DNA from: Rhizopus sp. PT2906
Taxonomy: Eukaryota > Mucoromycota > Mucoromycetes > Mucorales > Rhizopodaceae
Length of the DNA: 64,000 nt
Assembly (NCBI GenBank): GCA_025529335.1
Contig: JAMYHX010000129.1
Coordinates: forward strand, 25,589 to 89,588
Direction: 5' to 3'
The translations under genes and the position numbers were made by a program. Shown here piece after piece: positions 24,250 to 35,337 of the stretch. Each line of letters begins with the position of its first letter. The stretch's first letter is position 1. The notes beneath the pieces were generated by a model. The model made no database searches. It worked only from the letters and a program-made list of their open reading frames with translations, and was not told the DNA's origin.

Positions 24250-25527
24250 TTAACTAATAATATGGGCCTTCTCAAATTCAGTCATGTATGCAATTAATGC
24301 GTCCACTTCTTCTTCTGGTAATGCGTTATAAATAGAAGCTCGAATTCCACCTTTTGAATACAAGTTAGATAAAATAACAACATGTGTATGTGAATACTTT
24401 ACCAACTGAACGATGCCCTTTCAATTGCTGCATATTTCTCTCTTCTGCTCCTTTCAAGAATTCCTTTTCTAATTCTTCATTTGGTAATTTAAACACAACA
24501 TTCATACGACTGCGACAGGCTGGCTCAACAGGACTTGTGTAGAGGTGTGAGTCATCAATCACCTTGTATAACTTATCTGATTTGCGCTTATTCTGTTCAG
24601 TTATCACTTCTAATCCTCCTTGTTCCTTGAGCCATTCTAAGGTAAGCCCAACCATATAGATAGCAAAGGTAGGAGGCGTATTGTACATTGAATCATTGTC
24701 TGCCATTGTCTTAAAATCAAGCATCAATGGACGAATGGGTCCAACTGTCAAATCGACCAAGAGATCATCACGGACAATTACAATTGTCACACCGGAAGGG
24801 CCCAGGTTCTTTTGTGCTCCTCCATATATCACACCAAACTTGGAGACATCGATAGGTCGAGATAAGAAATTACTAGAGATATCGGCCACCAAGGGTACGG
24901 AGGGATCCACTTCAGGTACAGATGGATATTCGACACCATGAACAGTTTCATTATCACAATAGTATGCATAAGCGACATTATTCTTTTTTGGGTCGCTCAG
25001 TTGCCATTCAGAGGCTTCAGGAATTGAGCCATATTTTCCCTTACTTGCCTTTACGTCAAACACACGATGGACACGTACAGGATTTCCTGTTACAGTAGGC
25101 TTCAAACGCTCAGCTTCCTGTGCTGCCTTATTTGACCATGCGCCCGACACAAGGTAATCAATCACGATTTCTTCACCCTCTTTGCCTGCCTTTCGAAGTG
25201 CTTCCTGCTTGGCTGCGATCAAGTTGTAAAAGATGCAGGCAAACTCGGTTGTGGCTCCACCTTGCATAAACAGAATCTTGTAGTTGTCAGGAATATTCAT
25301 AATTTCTTTCAAGTCGGCTTTGGTTTTGGCTAAAATGGCGCCAAATGGTTTGGAACGATGAGAGAGCTCCATGACAGACATGCCAGTACCGTTGACATTT
25401 AAAAACTCTCTTTGTGCCTTTTCCAAGACTTCACGAGGACTATTTGACGTGTGAGATTCAATTTTATAAAAGTCCAGACTTACATCTTTGCTGGGCCAGC
25501 GCCAAAATTAAGTACGCGTGGAGACAT
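24250..25527 (-). CDS. SER1: phosphoserine aminotransferase
   Basis: PLP enzyme converting 3-phosphohydroxypyruvate and glutamate to phosphoserine and 2-oxoglutarate in serine biosynthesis; it can also act in pyridoxal phosphate synthesis in some organisms. Exons 25484-25527, 24403-25439 and 24250-24350 give 393 aa, the normal size. Family features: N-terminal MSPRVLNFGAGPAKI, MSVMELSHRSKPF, LFMQGGATTEFA, the PLP-lysine region YGGAQKNLGPSGVT, and the C-terminal GIRASIYNALPEEEVDALI. All parts are intact. The 44-nt first exon carries the ATG and the conserved FGAGPA motif, which fixes the start. It is divergent from the PPR gene, with 207 bp between start codons. Confidence 0.95.
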
Positions 25528-25734
25528 GATTGTATATGGAAGAAAAGTAAAAGAGTAAAAATAAACATGGCTTTTATATAATTATCAAATCCATCTCTTT
25601 ATGACTCAAGCAGATCTGACGTCCAATTACGGAAGTTGCGTGTATTTCAATCTCCGTTTATGGACACCCCACTTTTATTGTATTTTTTTTTGGTTGAAGG
25701 AATAGACTGCATTTTACTATTTTATCTCTACGTC
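25528..25734. promoter_or_regulatory. divergent promoter region of SER1 and the PPR gene
   Basis: 207 bp between two divergent start codons, AT-rich with TATATAATTA near 25574. Bidirectional function is inferred from spacing. In-frame codons of the PPR gene extend back to 25636, so its start could lie further upstream. Confidence 0.35.
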
Positions 25735-26904
25735 ATGTCTAATTCAACACTTTTCAGTCAGTCCATTTTACGCCGTGCAACTTGTTTTAGAAGCACTTGC
25801 TTAAGACCCACCAAAGCATGTTTTAGTAGTAGAGCCAACAGTTGGTTCACTCGATTCCTTACACCCAAAGAAGAAAAAGATCTCTATCTAGGCATCACAA
25901 GTTCATTTCGTGAAAAGCTCAACGAACAAGGCACCAAAAGCACACAAACCTACAGCCACATCATCGAACATGCTATCTTTTCTCGACCTGCGACTGCATC
26001 ACCGTCACGACTAGAAGAATTCAAGCAAGCAATTGATTCAGCAGGCAAGAATATAGAACGGTTACAGCAAATTGAAAATGAAATGTATACAGAACAGGTT
26101 AAGACGACGTCCATGTACAATCGACTGATAAGAGCTTATATCGCCAGCGACGCTTTACCACTTGCTGAAAAAGTCATTCATAAATTTGATTCCCGTGGTA
26201 TCTTTGCCACCACACGCACATTTACTTATATGATTCAGGCCTATATGAAACAAGGCAACCTGGACAAGGCCAAAGATCTCGTCGAACAGATGAAAAGCTT
26301 GAGTCTGCTCAAATTACGGTATGGGTTTGACTGTAGCGTGTTACTCAACTTTTATATCGCCTCTGGGGACTCACACGCACTGGAATTTTTATGGCGTGAC
26401 ATCATGCTCCACGCAGACACTATCAAGCCAGGCGTGGGGCTCTACACACAGTATTTAGAATATTTGATTTCGGATAAATGTCACCATGCGTCACTTCAAG
26501 AGTTTGTGAAAGAGTACTTGAGTAGGAACGACCAGGCATCATTGAATGCTCAACAATATACCGTCTGGATAGGAGCTGTACAGAAAATGTTGTCCTCTTT
26601 GCGCGATTTGACAGTGACAGAACACCTATTGCTACATCTGATCAAACATGCACCAGCAAAGGCAAATATGGATTCCACAAGAGATATCATGCAAAAGATG
26701 CTTGTACACTACATTGATGGCGGTCAAGACCTAAAAGCATTGGCACTCTACTACCGTGCACAAAAGATAGGTGCACCAGATGAGATTTTTGAATCACGTA
26801 CGTTGCAACGTATAGAACAAGTACTCAACAAGGTTGAGCATAATGCAAGTCATCAAGATCATCATATGCTGCTGGCTGAACTCGCGCAGCAAAATCACTT
26901 TTAA
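25735..26904 (+). CDS. pentatricopeptide repeat (PPR) protein, probably mitochondrial
   Basis: Intronless, 389 aa from the ATG at 25735. The N-terminus (MSNSTLFSQSILRRATCFRS) is Ser/Arg-rich with no acidic residue for over 40 residues, as in a mitochondrial targeting sequence. PPR-type helical repeats are visible: TSMYNRLIRAYIASDALPLA, TFTYMIQAYMKQGNLDKAKD, FDCSVLLNFYIASGDSHALE and VGLYTQYLEYLI. PPR proteins bind organellar RNA for processing, stability or translation. The specific target cannot be read from the sequence. The upstream in-frame start (25636) would put a hydrophobic stretch before the presequence, so I prefer 25735. The stop codon overlaps the stop of the convergent hydrolase gene in the palindrome TTAA (26901-26904). 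Confidence 0.82.
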   Translation: MSNSTLFSQSILRRATCFRSTCLRPTKACFSSRANSWFTRFLTPKEEKDLYLGITSSFREKLNEQGTKSTQTYSHIIEHAIFSRPATASPSRLEEFKQAIDSAGKNIERLQQIENEMYTEQVKTTSMYNRLIRAYIASDALPLAEKVIHKFDSRGIFATTRTFTYMIQAYMKQGNLDKAKDLVEQMKSLSLLKLRYGFDCSVLLNFYIASGDSHALEFLWRDIMLHADTIKPGVGLYTQYLEYLISDKCHHASLQEFVKEYLSRNDQASLNAQQYTVWIGAVQKMLSSLRDLTVTEHLLLHLIKHAPAKANMDSTRDIMQKMLVHYIDGGQDLKALALYYRAQKIGAPDEIFESRTLQRIEQVLNKVEHNASHQDHHMLLAELAQQNHF

Positions 26905-28082
26905 AGCTTGGATGATTTATTAAAATGCTCAACTAATAAACGATTATATCTTTCGGGCTGTTCTTCCGGAATGCCATGACCACTGCCTTCAAACAGTTCA
27001 AAGCGAACAGGATCGAGTATCTTTTTCATGTGGTATGAGTAAGCGGGTCGTACAAGGTTATCAAATGTGCCTGTGATGATCATCACGGGCAAGCCTCCGT
27101 GTTTAATATTGACCAATCGGCTGTCCGAGACCGAATGACGGAGACAGGCGGCAAGTTGGGCCAAGTAGCCATGTAACGGTTGACGACGTGTCGCCCGCAT
27201 GCGCCGAATGAGCAAAGATGATGCCAATTCTCGGTTTGTGGCGTACTTGGTTGAGTTTTCTGGCTTTTGCTCTAACCATTCGGGTGGATAGACAAGGTCA
27301 ATGGCCGCATTTAGCTGGTCCTTTGGATCACGATAAATAAATGCGATTCTTGATAAGGCAGAGACGGCAGCCCACTAAAGAATGTTGAGTCTCGAATGTT
27401 TCTAACGTATTTAAACTTACTGTGGGTATATTTCTTCTTGCTGTTGTGCTTGTTAACGTAAGCGATATAAACCGAAAGGGGTCCGCATCAACCATTTCAA
27501 GAGATATCATACCGCCCATGGAGATGCCCACGAGGTGAACACGGTCATGCCAGCCAACATGGTCAAGCAATTCCAATGCGTCCTGTGCCATTTGAGATGT
27601 ACTAGTATACTGGGTTAGGGTGCTCTTATTTCCTTTTTCAGGCAATTTCTTCTTACGAGTAAAGTCCAATGGGGGCATCTGGGAAAATAATATGAATATT
27701 TTCACGCTTATCAGTTTTTTTATATTTATTCGACTTACCAGAATGTCCTACGCCTCGATTATCAAAAACAAGCACACTGTATTGTCCTGTTTCTGCTAGG
27801 TATTTTGTCTAGTAAAGATGTTGCATAAATATCAGTTGTATCTCCGTATTGGGTAATGTACCTGATAATCCCAAGCACCACAAGCTAAGGCAAGTCCTGT
27901 AAATTAAATATATGAGAAAAAGTAGGAGTAAAGGTAATCAGTCTTTTACCCATCACCAACATAACGAGCTGAGGTCCATTGCCATGTATCTCATAATATA
28001 TCTTGACAGGCTTCGATTCTCGGCTTTGTCCTACTTCTGCGTGTCCTTTCTGAGTCAGCGTGGCTGGGTTCTTAAATGTCAT
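26901..28082 (-). CDS. alpha/beta hydrolase fold protein
   Basis: Serine hydrolase of the alpha/beta fold, probable esterase or lipase of unknown substrate. Six exons, 27950-28082, 27862-27896, 27739-27808, 27657-27678, 27421-27601 and 26901-27374, give 304 aa; one internal exon is only 22 nt. The catalytic triad can be placed: nucleophile elbow GISMGG, Asp in ITGTFDNLVRP, and His in EGSGHGIPEEQPE. Earlier core strands read VKIYYEIHGNGPQLVML, GAWDYQ and VFDNRGVGHSD, the usual oxyanion-side motif. No signal peptide or membrane segment is seen, so a cytosolic or organelle-matrix location is likely. It is divergent from acetoacetyl-CoA synthetase, with 201 bp between start codons, and shares four stop-codon bases with the PPR gene. 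Confidence 0.88.
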
Positions 28083-28283
28083 CTTTTATGCTCAGAACAT
28101 GAAAAAAAGGCCAAAAAAAGCTTGAGCGCATAGACTGGAGTTTTTATGGTATTGTGACTGCTTTTGATGTCTGTAAACACCTGTTGGCCGTGAGGGCCAT
28201 CATGAATTATCCCACGCTCTAAAGCACATAAAAATGCGTCCTTTTCTTTCTTTTTTTTTAATTCTTTTTTTTTTTAACAAACC
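28083..28283. promoter_or_regulatory. divergent promoter region, hydrolase and acetoacetyl-CoA synthetase
   Basis: 201 bp between divergent start codons, with long T runs just before the synthetase ATG (28248-28274). Shared control is inferred from spacing only. Confidence 0.35.
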
Positions 28284-30747
28284 ATGTCAATTGTATCTGA
28301 ACACTCCTTATCAACCGAGCCCAAATGTCTCTGGAAACCCTCTTGTCCTGAGCAGACTGAGATGGAAAAGTTTCGCTCTCTTATGCAAAAAAAATACACG
28401 AGTGCTAAACTAGGTAAACCAAATCAAAAACCCCATACTGGATCATCCTTCTCACGTTTTATCATTTGCCAGGTAATTATCAAGAGCTTTGGAGCTGGTC
28501 GGTTCAGAACCCAGAAGACTTTTGGAGCGAAGTGTGGGATTATACCAAGATTGTCCATACTACTAAGGGTGATCAAGTCTTGGATAACTCTGTTCCTATG
28601 GATAACATCCCAGAATGGTTTAAAGGTGCTCGATTAAACTTTGCAGAGAACTTGTTATGGTGTAAGAGTAAAGATAAGACGGCCATTATTGCCACAGGTA
28701 AAATAATATCTTCCCCCCGGTTGTTGTTCTATGCCTAATGCGTTGACATAGGTGAAGGCCACGAGAAGCGATTTATTAGCTATGCAGAGCTAAATGATAG
28801 TGTACTTCGATTTGCTTCTGCCTTGAAGAACTTGGGTATCAAGAAGGGCGACCGTGTGGCTGCTTATATTCCAAACTGTCCTGAAGCTATTATTGCCATG
28901 TTGGCTGCTACAAGTATGGGTGCTATTTGGAGGTAAGCACCAAGCATACACAAAAAGAACAAGCGAGACTTATCACACTGATATATAGCTCTACTTCCCC
29001 TGATTTCGGTACCACAGTAAGTGTCTGATATTTTCTCGTGAGAAAATCAAATTAAAGTTCAGCAATAGGGTGTCCTTGATAGATTTTCACAAATCCAGCC
29101 CAAGGTGCTGATCTCTGTGAACAAGGTCATTTATAATGGAAAGACATTAGACCATCTATCTAAACTCAAGACAGTTGTTGAAGGTAAACTTGCTCTCGAG
29201 ACAAAACACATCAACTGACACACTTTATAGGTCTTCCTGGTCTTCAAAAGGTCGTCGTTATTCCCTTTGTCGGCCAAGTGACTCAAGAAGAACTGAAAGA
29301 TATCCCTCAAAGTATCTCATGGGATGATTTTAATAACTCTGTTCCCCAAGATACCTTGCCTACATGTATTCAATTCGAACAGTTGCCCTTTAATCATCCT
29401 GCCTTTATTCTCTTCAGTTCGGGCACAACAGGATTGCCCAAGTGTATCGTTCATTCTGGAGCTGGTTTGTTGCTCCAAATCAAGAAAGAACACGTCATTC
29501 ACGGTAACATGGGGCCTGATGATATCTTCTTTTATTACACGACCACTGGCTGGATGATGTGGAACTGGTTAGTCGCCGGCCTCAGCGTAGGATCCACCAT
29601 TGTCCTTTGGGATGGAAGTCCTTTCAAGCCTGCACCCATCTCTTTATGGGAATTGGTAGATGAATTAAAGTAAGTTATAAAAAGGGTACTTGCAAACAAA
29701 ATATTTAATATTAATCACTATTTATTAATAGGATCACTTACTTTGGTACATCCGCCAAATACATCCAATCCTTGCAAGAAGCAAACGTGCATCCAAGTAG
29801 GTTTACTTTTATAGACACAAAGATATCGTTTAACCCTATTTTTAAATCAGAGGAACAATGTAAGCTCGATAGCCTGAAAGCCATCTACTCCACCGGTTCT
29901 CCACTCAAGCCCGAAAGCTTTGATTTTGTATATGAGCATATCAAGAGCGACATCATGCTCGGCAGTATCACAGGTGGTACTGACATCTGTTCACTCTTTG
30001 CAGGACAAAACGCAGCATTGCCCGTCTACCGAGGCGAGATCCAATGTGTCTGTCTTGGCATGAACATACAAGCATGGGCTGATCAAGATAAGCCTGTGTT
30101 TGCTCAAGCTGGTGATCTAGTCTGCGTGACACCGTTCCCATGTATGCCTGTCGAAATGTACGGTGATGGTCCTGAAAGAGCCAAATACAAGAGTGCCTAC
30201 TTTAGCGTTTATCCTCATGTGTGGTACCATGGTGATTTTGTCTGGATTAACCCCAAGACAGGCGGTGTAGTCATGCTCGGTCGATCGGATGGCACCTTGA
30301 ACCCCAGTGGTGTTCGCTTTGGTAGTGCAGAGATCTACAATGTCGTCGATCGATTCAGAGACGATGGTGTTGAGGATTCACTTTGTGTGGGTCAAAAGAT
30401 CAAAAATGAAGATGATGAACGTGTGGTGCTGTTCCTCAAGATGAAGGCAGGACACAAATTTAATGAAGATTTGGTCAAGAAGATCAAGGTGACTATTCGT
30501 AGTGAACTAAGTCCAAGACACGTACCTGCCTTTGTTCTTCCTATTACTGATATCCCTGTAAGTGTCATTGTACTTTTTATATTATTCTGAAACTAACCGA
30601 CAATGTTTATAGTACACGATTAACGGAAAGAAGGTTGAAGTGGCTGTTAAAAAGATACTTTCTGGCCAAAAGGTCATGGCTACTGGCACATTAAGCAACC
30701 CTGAAAGCCTTGAATATTATTACAATATTCCTGAATTAGTACAGTAG
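28284..30747 (+). CDS. acetoacetyl-CoA synthetase
   Basis: ATP-dependent ligase that activates acetoacetate to acetoacetyl-CoA (AMP-forming), feeding sterol and fatty acid synthesis. Nine exons, 28284-28413, 28473-28697, 28752-28932, 28989-29016, 29069-29183, 29231-29669, 29732-29796, 29851-30557 and 30613-30747, give 674 aa (human enzyme 672). Recognised features: N-terminal FWSEVWDYTKI and WFKGARLNFAENLL, GDRVAAYIPN, the AMP-binding loop FILFSSGTTGLPKCIVHS, TTGWMMWNWLV, STGSPLKPESF, ITGGTDI, the adenylate-binding YHGDFVW...GRSDGTLNPSGVRFG, and the C-terminal acyl-CoA lysine region YTINGKKVEVAVKK. All are intact. Exon 4 is 28 nt. The intron at 29797-29850 is 54 nt with no in-frame stop, so retention would keep the frame open. 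Confidence 0.95.
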
Positions 30748-30797
30748 TCTCGTCATTTATATAAATAGTTGTCCTTATGTGTGTGTGTGTATAAAAC

Positions 30798-30803
30798 AAT
30801 AAA
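30798..30803 (+). terminator. AATAAA polyadenylation signal of acetoacetyl-CoA synthetase
   Basis: AATAAA lies 51 nt after the stop codon at 30747, in the 143-nt gap before the next, convergent gene. Confidence 0.45.
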
Positions 30804-30890
30804 AAATCATATAGAATAATTCTAAAGGATGTATCATGGGTCTGTATTTTAATATCAGCGTACACGACGTGCGTTTATTTACAAATAAAA

Positions 30891-31139
30891 TTAAGCAAGT
30901 AGTAATCCTCCCTTGTATTTAGCGTAACCCAAGACCAAAAAAGCACCAACAATAACACCTTGATAGAAACCAATGGCTGAGGGAGAAGTCAAGTAGCTTT
31001 GAGCTTCTTGAACCTTGGGTTGTGTTCGTCTCTTGAGATCTTCATATTCAGCACGAAGTCTTTCTAATTCTTCTTTAGTGTTGTGTGCAGTCTTGTCAAC
31101 AGCTTCCTTGGCTCTTTGTTCGTTTTCTCTAGCAGACAT
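30891..31139 (-). CDS. small coiled-coil protein with one C-terminal membrane segment
   Basis: Single-exon, 82 aa from the ATG at 31139. Residues 1-45 are highly charged and heptad-like (RAKEAVDKTAHNTKEELERL, YEDLKRR), predicting a short coiled coil. Residues 55-75 (IGFYQGVIVGAFLVLGYAKY) form one membrane segment, followed by a Lys/Gly end. The layout suggests a tail-anchored or mitochondrial membrane protein, faintly like the C-terminus of fungal OM14-type proteins, but I cannot assign a family. Clean coding character and good flanking space support a real gene. Confidence 0.6.
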   Translation of the reverse strand: MSARENEQRAKEAVDKTAHNTKEELERLRAEYEDLKRRTQPKVQEAQSYLTSPSAIGFYQGVIVGAFLVLGYAKYKGGLLLA

Positions 31140-31661
31140 GATGATGTAATATAAGACAAAGAGAAAAGAAAAAGAAAAATAGCGCTTCTTTTATAGACTT
31201 TTTAGAAAAGATAAATACATAATTGTACGCTCGTGAATCTGCATAATCATGATGTCAAAGGATATGATATCATTGCTCATTGTGTTACCATAGAGACCGT
31301 GGCGCTAGTTTTTTTCTATCATCAAGTGTTTCTAATTCTTTTTGGAAAAAAAGGTATTCTTCTTCTATATTAAGATGGCCATTTGCATTCGTGAAAAGAC
31401 TGCGATTTTGAGTTCAAATTTCTTTTTTGGGCATTGTACATTGCACACTTGAATATGTCAATTGTGGGCGTATGGCATTTTCTACAATTGCTATTGTCTC
31501 AAATCCGACATCGAATGTTATTGTAGGGTTTCTAGCCGCATTTTATTCTCAAAACAATAAAAAAAAATTCTCGCACTCTATACTCTTTTCATCTTTCTAA
31601 GCCGTGCACTGTGGTACACAAACGTCAAACCATGATCTTACAGAAGCACACATCATTGAGC
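31140..31661. other. intergenic stretch
   Basis: Promoter of the small membrane protein gene (minus) and flank of the relics to the right. AT-rich, with no coding frame supported. Confidence 0.35.
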
Positions 31662-31895
31662 TCATCGAGTGTCACACTGCAATAGGGACTCAAAACATAT
31701 GCACTTAATACAGCTTGATAGTAATTTACCAACACATCCCAGGATATTCAACAGTTTCAAGAACATGTCGCCGGTTGGTCCCAATGCTTTGACTAAGCAC
31801 TTCTCGACCTCATTGGAATACACCTCTTCCAGCAGAGCATCAGAAAAAACATTTTCTTGCAGATCACTATACTGCTCCGGGACCAAGGACAACAC
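31662..31895 (-). pseudogene. unidentified minus-strand open frame
   Basis: A 77-aa frame reading VPEQYSDLQENVFSDALLEE and then KALGPTGDMFLKLLNILG. The composition is coding-like and acidic, but there is no ATG, and no splice partners were found. It may be a fragment of the same lineage-specific repertoire as the neighbouring plus-strand relic. Low confidence. Confidence 0.22.
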
Positions 31896-31958
31896 TAGGT
31901 ACCAATAAAGAGGTTATATAGAGCTTCATCCCACTTATGACTCTCTTATAACTTTGAG

Positions 31959-32400
31959 TTGTCTCTATCAATACGTCAGTGGCTTAATGTGGAGTACACG
32001 GAGCAATGGTACCAGTCGCGGGTTTGGCTCCCTCTCGAGCTTCTTTTTGAAACAATTGATGGCGCCAAAAGTCTTCGTGGTGAATCAACATCCATTGCTA
32101 GCAGTGAAAGAAAAAACCTGAAAAGAGCGGTGCTATCTACCAGCAAAATGCAAGCCAAGAAGATGGGTACCAGAGTAGATATGCTGGTAACAGCGAACGA
32201 TCTGGAGTATCTTTATGAAGAAGACAAAGCAAGCGACGATGATACCAAAATGATTGAAGAATGGCACTTCAAGATTGGCAAAGAAATGAAGGATATCCTT
32301 TGGGCCTTGTTCAGGCGGTGCAACTTTGATCAAATGAAGATGAAGCTCAAAGTTTTCTTTGACGTATGTGACTTCAAGCTATATGTATTAAATCAAAGCT
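31959..32400 (+). pseudogene. fragment of a lineage-expanded Mucorales protein family
   Basis: An open frame whose first 130 or so residues read WYQSRVWLPLELLFETIDGA, RGESTSIASSERKN, KKMGTRVDMLVTANDLEY and FKIGKEMKDILWALF. I recall this pattern (RGES..ASS.RKN, GR..D, E.G..E, K..K...DML) as typical of a large family of uncharacterised proteins in Mucorales genomes. The frame then runs into low-complexity hydrophobic sequence (after about 32370), and no start or upstream exon is clear, so I read it as a truncated copy. The function of the family is unknown; link to that family is from memory, not a search. Confidence 0.4.
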
Positions 32401-33823
32401 TTCTCTATTCCCGTGTAATTTTTATGCCCTTTTATGTCATTGTAACAATTGTTCGACTTTTTTTCACATTAATATTGGTATGCAGATCTGTTATCATATA
32501 CCAAATAAGTCATATACCTGGCTTCTCTTTGATGGTTAGTAAAGAAAAAATCTTTGTATTTATCTTCATGTATTAAACATTGTGCAAGCATGTAAACTGG
32601 AGATTTTAGTAGCGTAGTTTGGCTTACTTTTAAGTCGTAAATGGATCAATTAAATTCATGCACAATGCAATTTGAACTCGTGTAAGTTGGTATATATGAT
32701 ATATATCATAAAAATTGCTTGCTTCTTTTTTTTACACCATTGTAGTGTTTCTTCGTCGTTCGTTCTCATAGCCCAGAAGAGTGCGTTCAAGGATTTCAGA
32801 TTATTTTGTAGCATGCATCACCCTTTGATCGATAAGACTGGCAGATGATCATCCGTTGTACATAATGATGTTGATTGGCTAGCTACTGTGAAAAAGCTGC
32901 AGAATAGTATTGTAATATTTACTTGACTGATAATAAAGTAAACAGAATAGAGATGAATTGGTGATTCTCTGATTATCTCTCCATTAAAAAGAAAACGAAG
33001 AAGATGAATCCACTAAGACATGTAGTTTCCTTATATATAATGATATTCAGGAACAGAAGCGGATCATACTAAAGAAGAGCTCATCTCAGTAAAGTGTTAT
33101 TTATATATATAAAGGCTATCTAACAGGCGAAGCATTTATCTCTATCTCTAGTAATCATAAGGTGCTCTTTCTTAAAAAGTTCCTTTGTATAGTAAATATA
33201 ATCAGAAATCTTAATAAGTATTCTATTTTCAATTTCCGATGGAGAAGCAGCATTTTATTTGAGCCACAGGCTGTCACAATTACACTGGGTGGCCCAGCCA
33301 AAAGTTCATCAAAATGCACTTCAATGTAAATTATGAAATGTTGTAATTTGGTGACCACATAAATGAATTCGCGTAACAATTGTCTTATTTAAAGAACATG
33401 ACACTGAAACAGCTTAATACACACATACAAAAAATGCAAGTTTGTTTCTTTGTGATTGTGATTAATTCTATAGAAAGGGGCCCTTTTTATGCACAAACGG
33501 ATCATGGTTACTTCTATTTAAAGAGAATTGTTGTCAACGGCTTTGTTATAGAAACTCAAAAAATGTAGGGAGGAGAGTTTACATAAGGAAATAGTTATCA
33601 GCTGAGCACTTTTGAAATAACAAGCGTGTCTGAGCTCATCTGACGATGTATTTCCTCAGCATACTGAAGAAGACTCCAGGAATCGCACAGTTACGTTGTA
33701 TTATAATGTATGCATAAGATTCATTAAATAAAAATAGTCATAGAATCAACACACGTGTAGAGAGATAAAAAGTGAGCTTTTTACTATTGCTACTGTATGC
33801 AAAATATGATGGAGGGCTGTAGA
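32401..33823. other. gene-poor stretch
   Basis: AT-rich with palindromic TATA runs (32690-32706). A minus-strand frame at 33155-33379 and a plus-strand frame at 33380-33568 show no recognisable motif, though HFDELLAGPPSVIVTACG hints at an old element fragment. No supported gene. Confidence 0.35.
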
Positions 33824-34483
33824 TTAATCCATATCATAGTCAAGTTTATTAATCCCAAATACTCTAACTCGGTGCATCATTGGTAGTTTGGCGACCAAGA
33901 CGACTAATAATGCTGTAAAGTTGATTCCAAAGAGAAAAAAGTCATAATGTGTATAATGCGTGCTTAGAAGAAATCTATCGACTGCATGAGTGACTACCTC
34001 TCTTTTTTTAAAGGTTATAACTTACAAGACGATTGGAACTGCCGTCAAGAATTTGCGAGTTGCTGTGAATTGAACTCCACCATCAATTTGCTCCCACAGT
34101 GTTAAGCCATCATATGCTCCTTGATTATTTTCGAATGGGATACCTTGAACCCAATGAAACATGATATAGTGTCCCTACGTAAATGGTTATTTTACTGTCT
34201 CTTCACTACAACAATACACATACGCAGTTGAAGGCAAGATTTGTTAATGTCCAGCTTGCTTCCGGTGTTATAAAAGGTATAAGTGTGAATAAAGCTTTCA
34301 AGACGACAATGACAAAGATGGTAGTGAACCAAGCACCTATGATTTACGTAATCTATCAACTGAACTCATATATTTTATATATGTATTCTAACCTTTATAA
34401 TTGACCCAAGATGAGTTAAAATTTGGCATTGAACTTTGATCAAGAACTGCGGTATATGATTTCTTTTCGTTTAATGAAGACAT
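33824..34483 (-). CDS. ORMDL family protein (Orm1/Orm2)
   Basis: ER membrane protein that binds and restrains serine palmitoyltransferase, setting sphingolipid synthesis. Four exons, 34393-34483, 34224-34336, 34026-34174 and 33824-33974, give 167 aa. Nearly the whole family signature is present: NFNSSWVNYKGAWF, a membrane segment with FVIVVLKALFTLIP, WTLTNLAFNCGHYIMFHWVQ, GIPFENNQGAYDGLTLWEQI, FTATRKFLTAVPIVLFLLST, HYTHYDFFLFGINF, LPMMHRVRVFGINKLDYDMD. The N-terminal cytosolic segment is short (about 30 residues) but contains several Ser/Tyr residues; in yeast, phosphorylation of this region relieves inhibition. Start at 34483 fits the family length. Confidence 0.95.
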
Positions 34484-35337
34484 GTTGCTGCTATTTGTTA
34501 AAGGAAAGAATATAAAAATAAAAAAAGAAAAGAAAAGAAAAAAGAGCTGGTTTGTTTAAAATGGAAAGTGGGGTGGTGATTGCTGTCTTATTGGTCTCTC
34601 TTTGTCTCTTGTTTAAATGGCGCAGTTTCAAAAGACTCGCTCTGTTCCACCGGAGAGAGAGAGACGAGGTTTATATATCTTTTCTCTTGCTCTCTCTCAG
34701 TTTGCCGATGACAAGCGTACCATGTATATATTAATAACTAAATTGATGATATATTTTAGTGATGGCCAAGTAGGAAATACACATCCCACGACACAACCTT
34801 AAAACATTCATATATCCATATATACGCACATGTATATATTTATATATACAAAGAAAGAATAATAACGAAGGATCAAAAAAGGAGAAAAAGGTACACGCTC
34901 CATGAGTTTCTACGCGCAATGCATAATTGTAGTTCTTTTTGATACATGACAGAATTATTAAGGTTTATAGGCAAAGTCGGCTAAATTGACCGAATGATTC
35001 CATTTCGTCTATCAATTAATCAAGACGGAACGGCCATCATTGCAGAAAGATGTCTGTGATTCATTGTTCGGCAACACGTCTTGGCGGTACTCAATGTCAT
35101 TTTTGTTACACATATCGCTCTACGTGGGCGCGTGTGCACGCGTAGTGCTCTTGATCACAAAAGAGCCAATTAGCACTCTTTTAAAAAAAACTCCTCTACT
35201 TGTAGCTCCTCTTTTTTTTTCGTGTAAATATTAAAATTTGATTGGATTAAACAAAGCGGTGACGTTTTCACTTTAATTTTTCGTCTTTTATATTTTTTCT
35301 CGCTCTCTCTCTCTTTTTTAAGTCAATACCAAAAAAA
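34484..35337. other. divergent promoter region, ORMDL and Cef1
   Basis: About 850 bp with purine runs (34508-34545), T runs (35210-35220) and a pyrimidine-rich tract before the Cef1 start (35281-35320). The short open frames here have no coding character. Confidence 0.4.

Noticed and set aside
34552..34734. Short hydrophobic frame upstream of the Orm gene
   Set aside because: Lies in the promoter interval, has low-complexity composition and overlaps another equally long frame.
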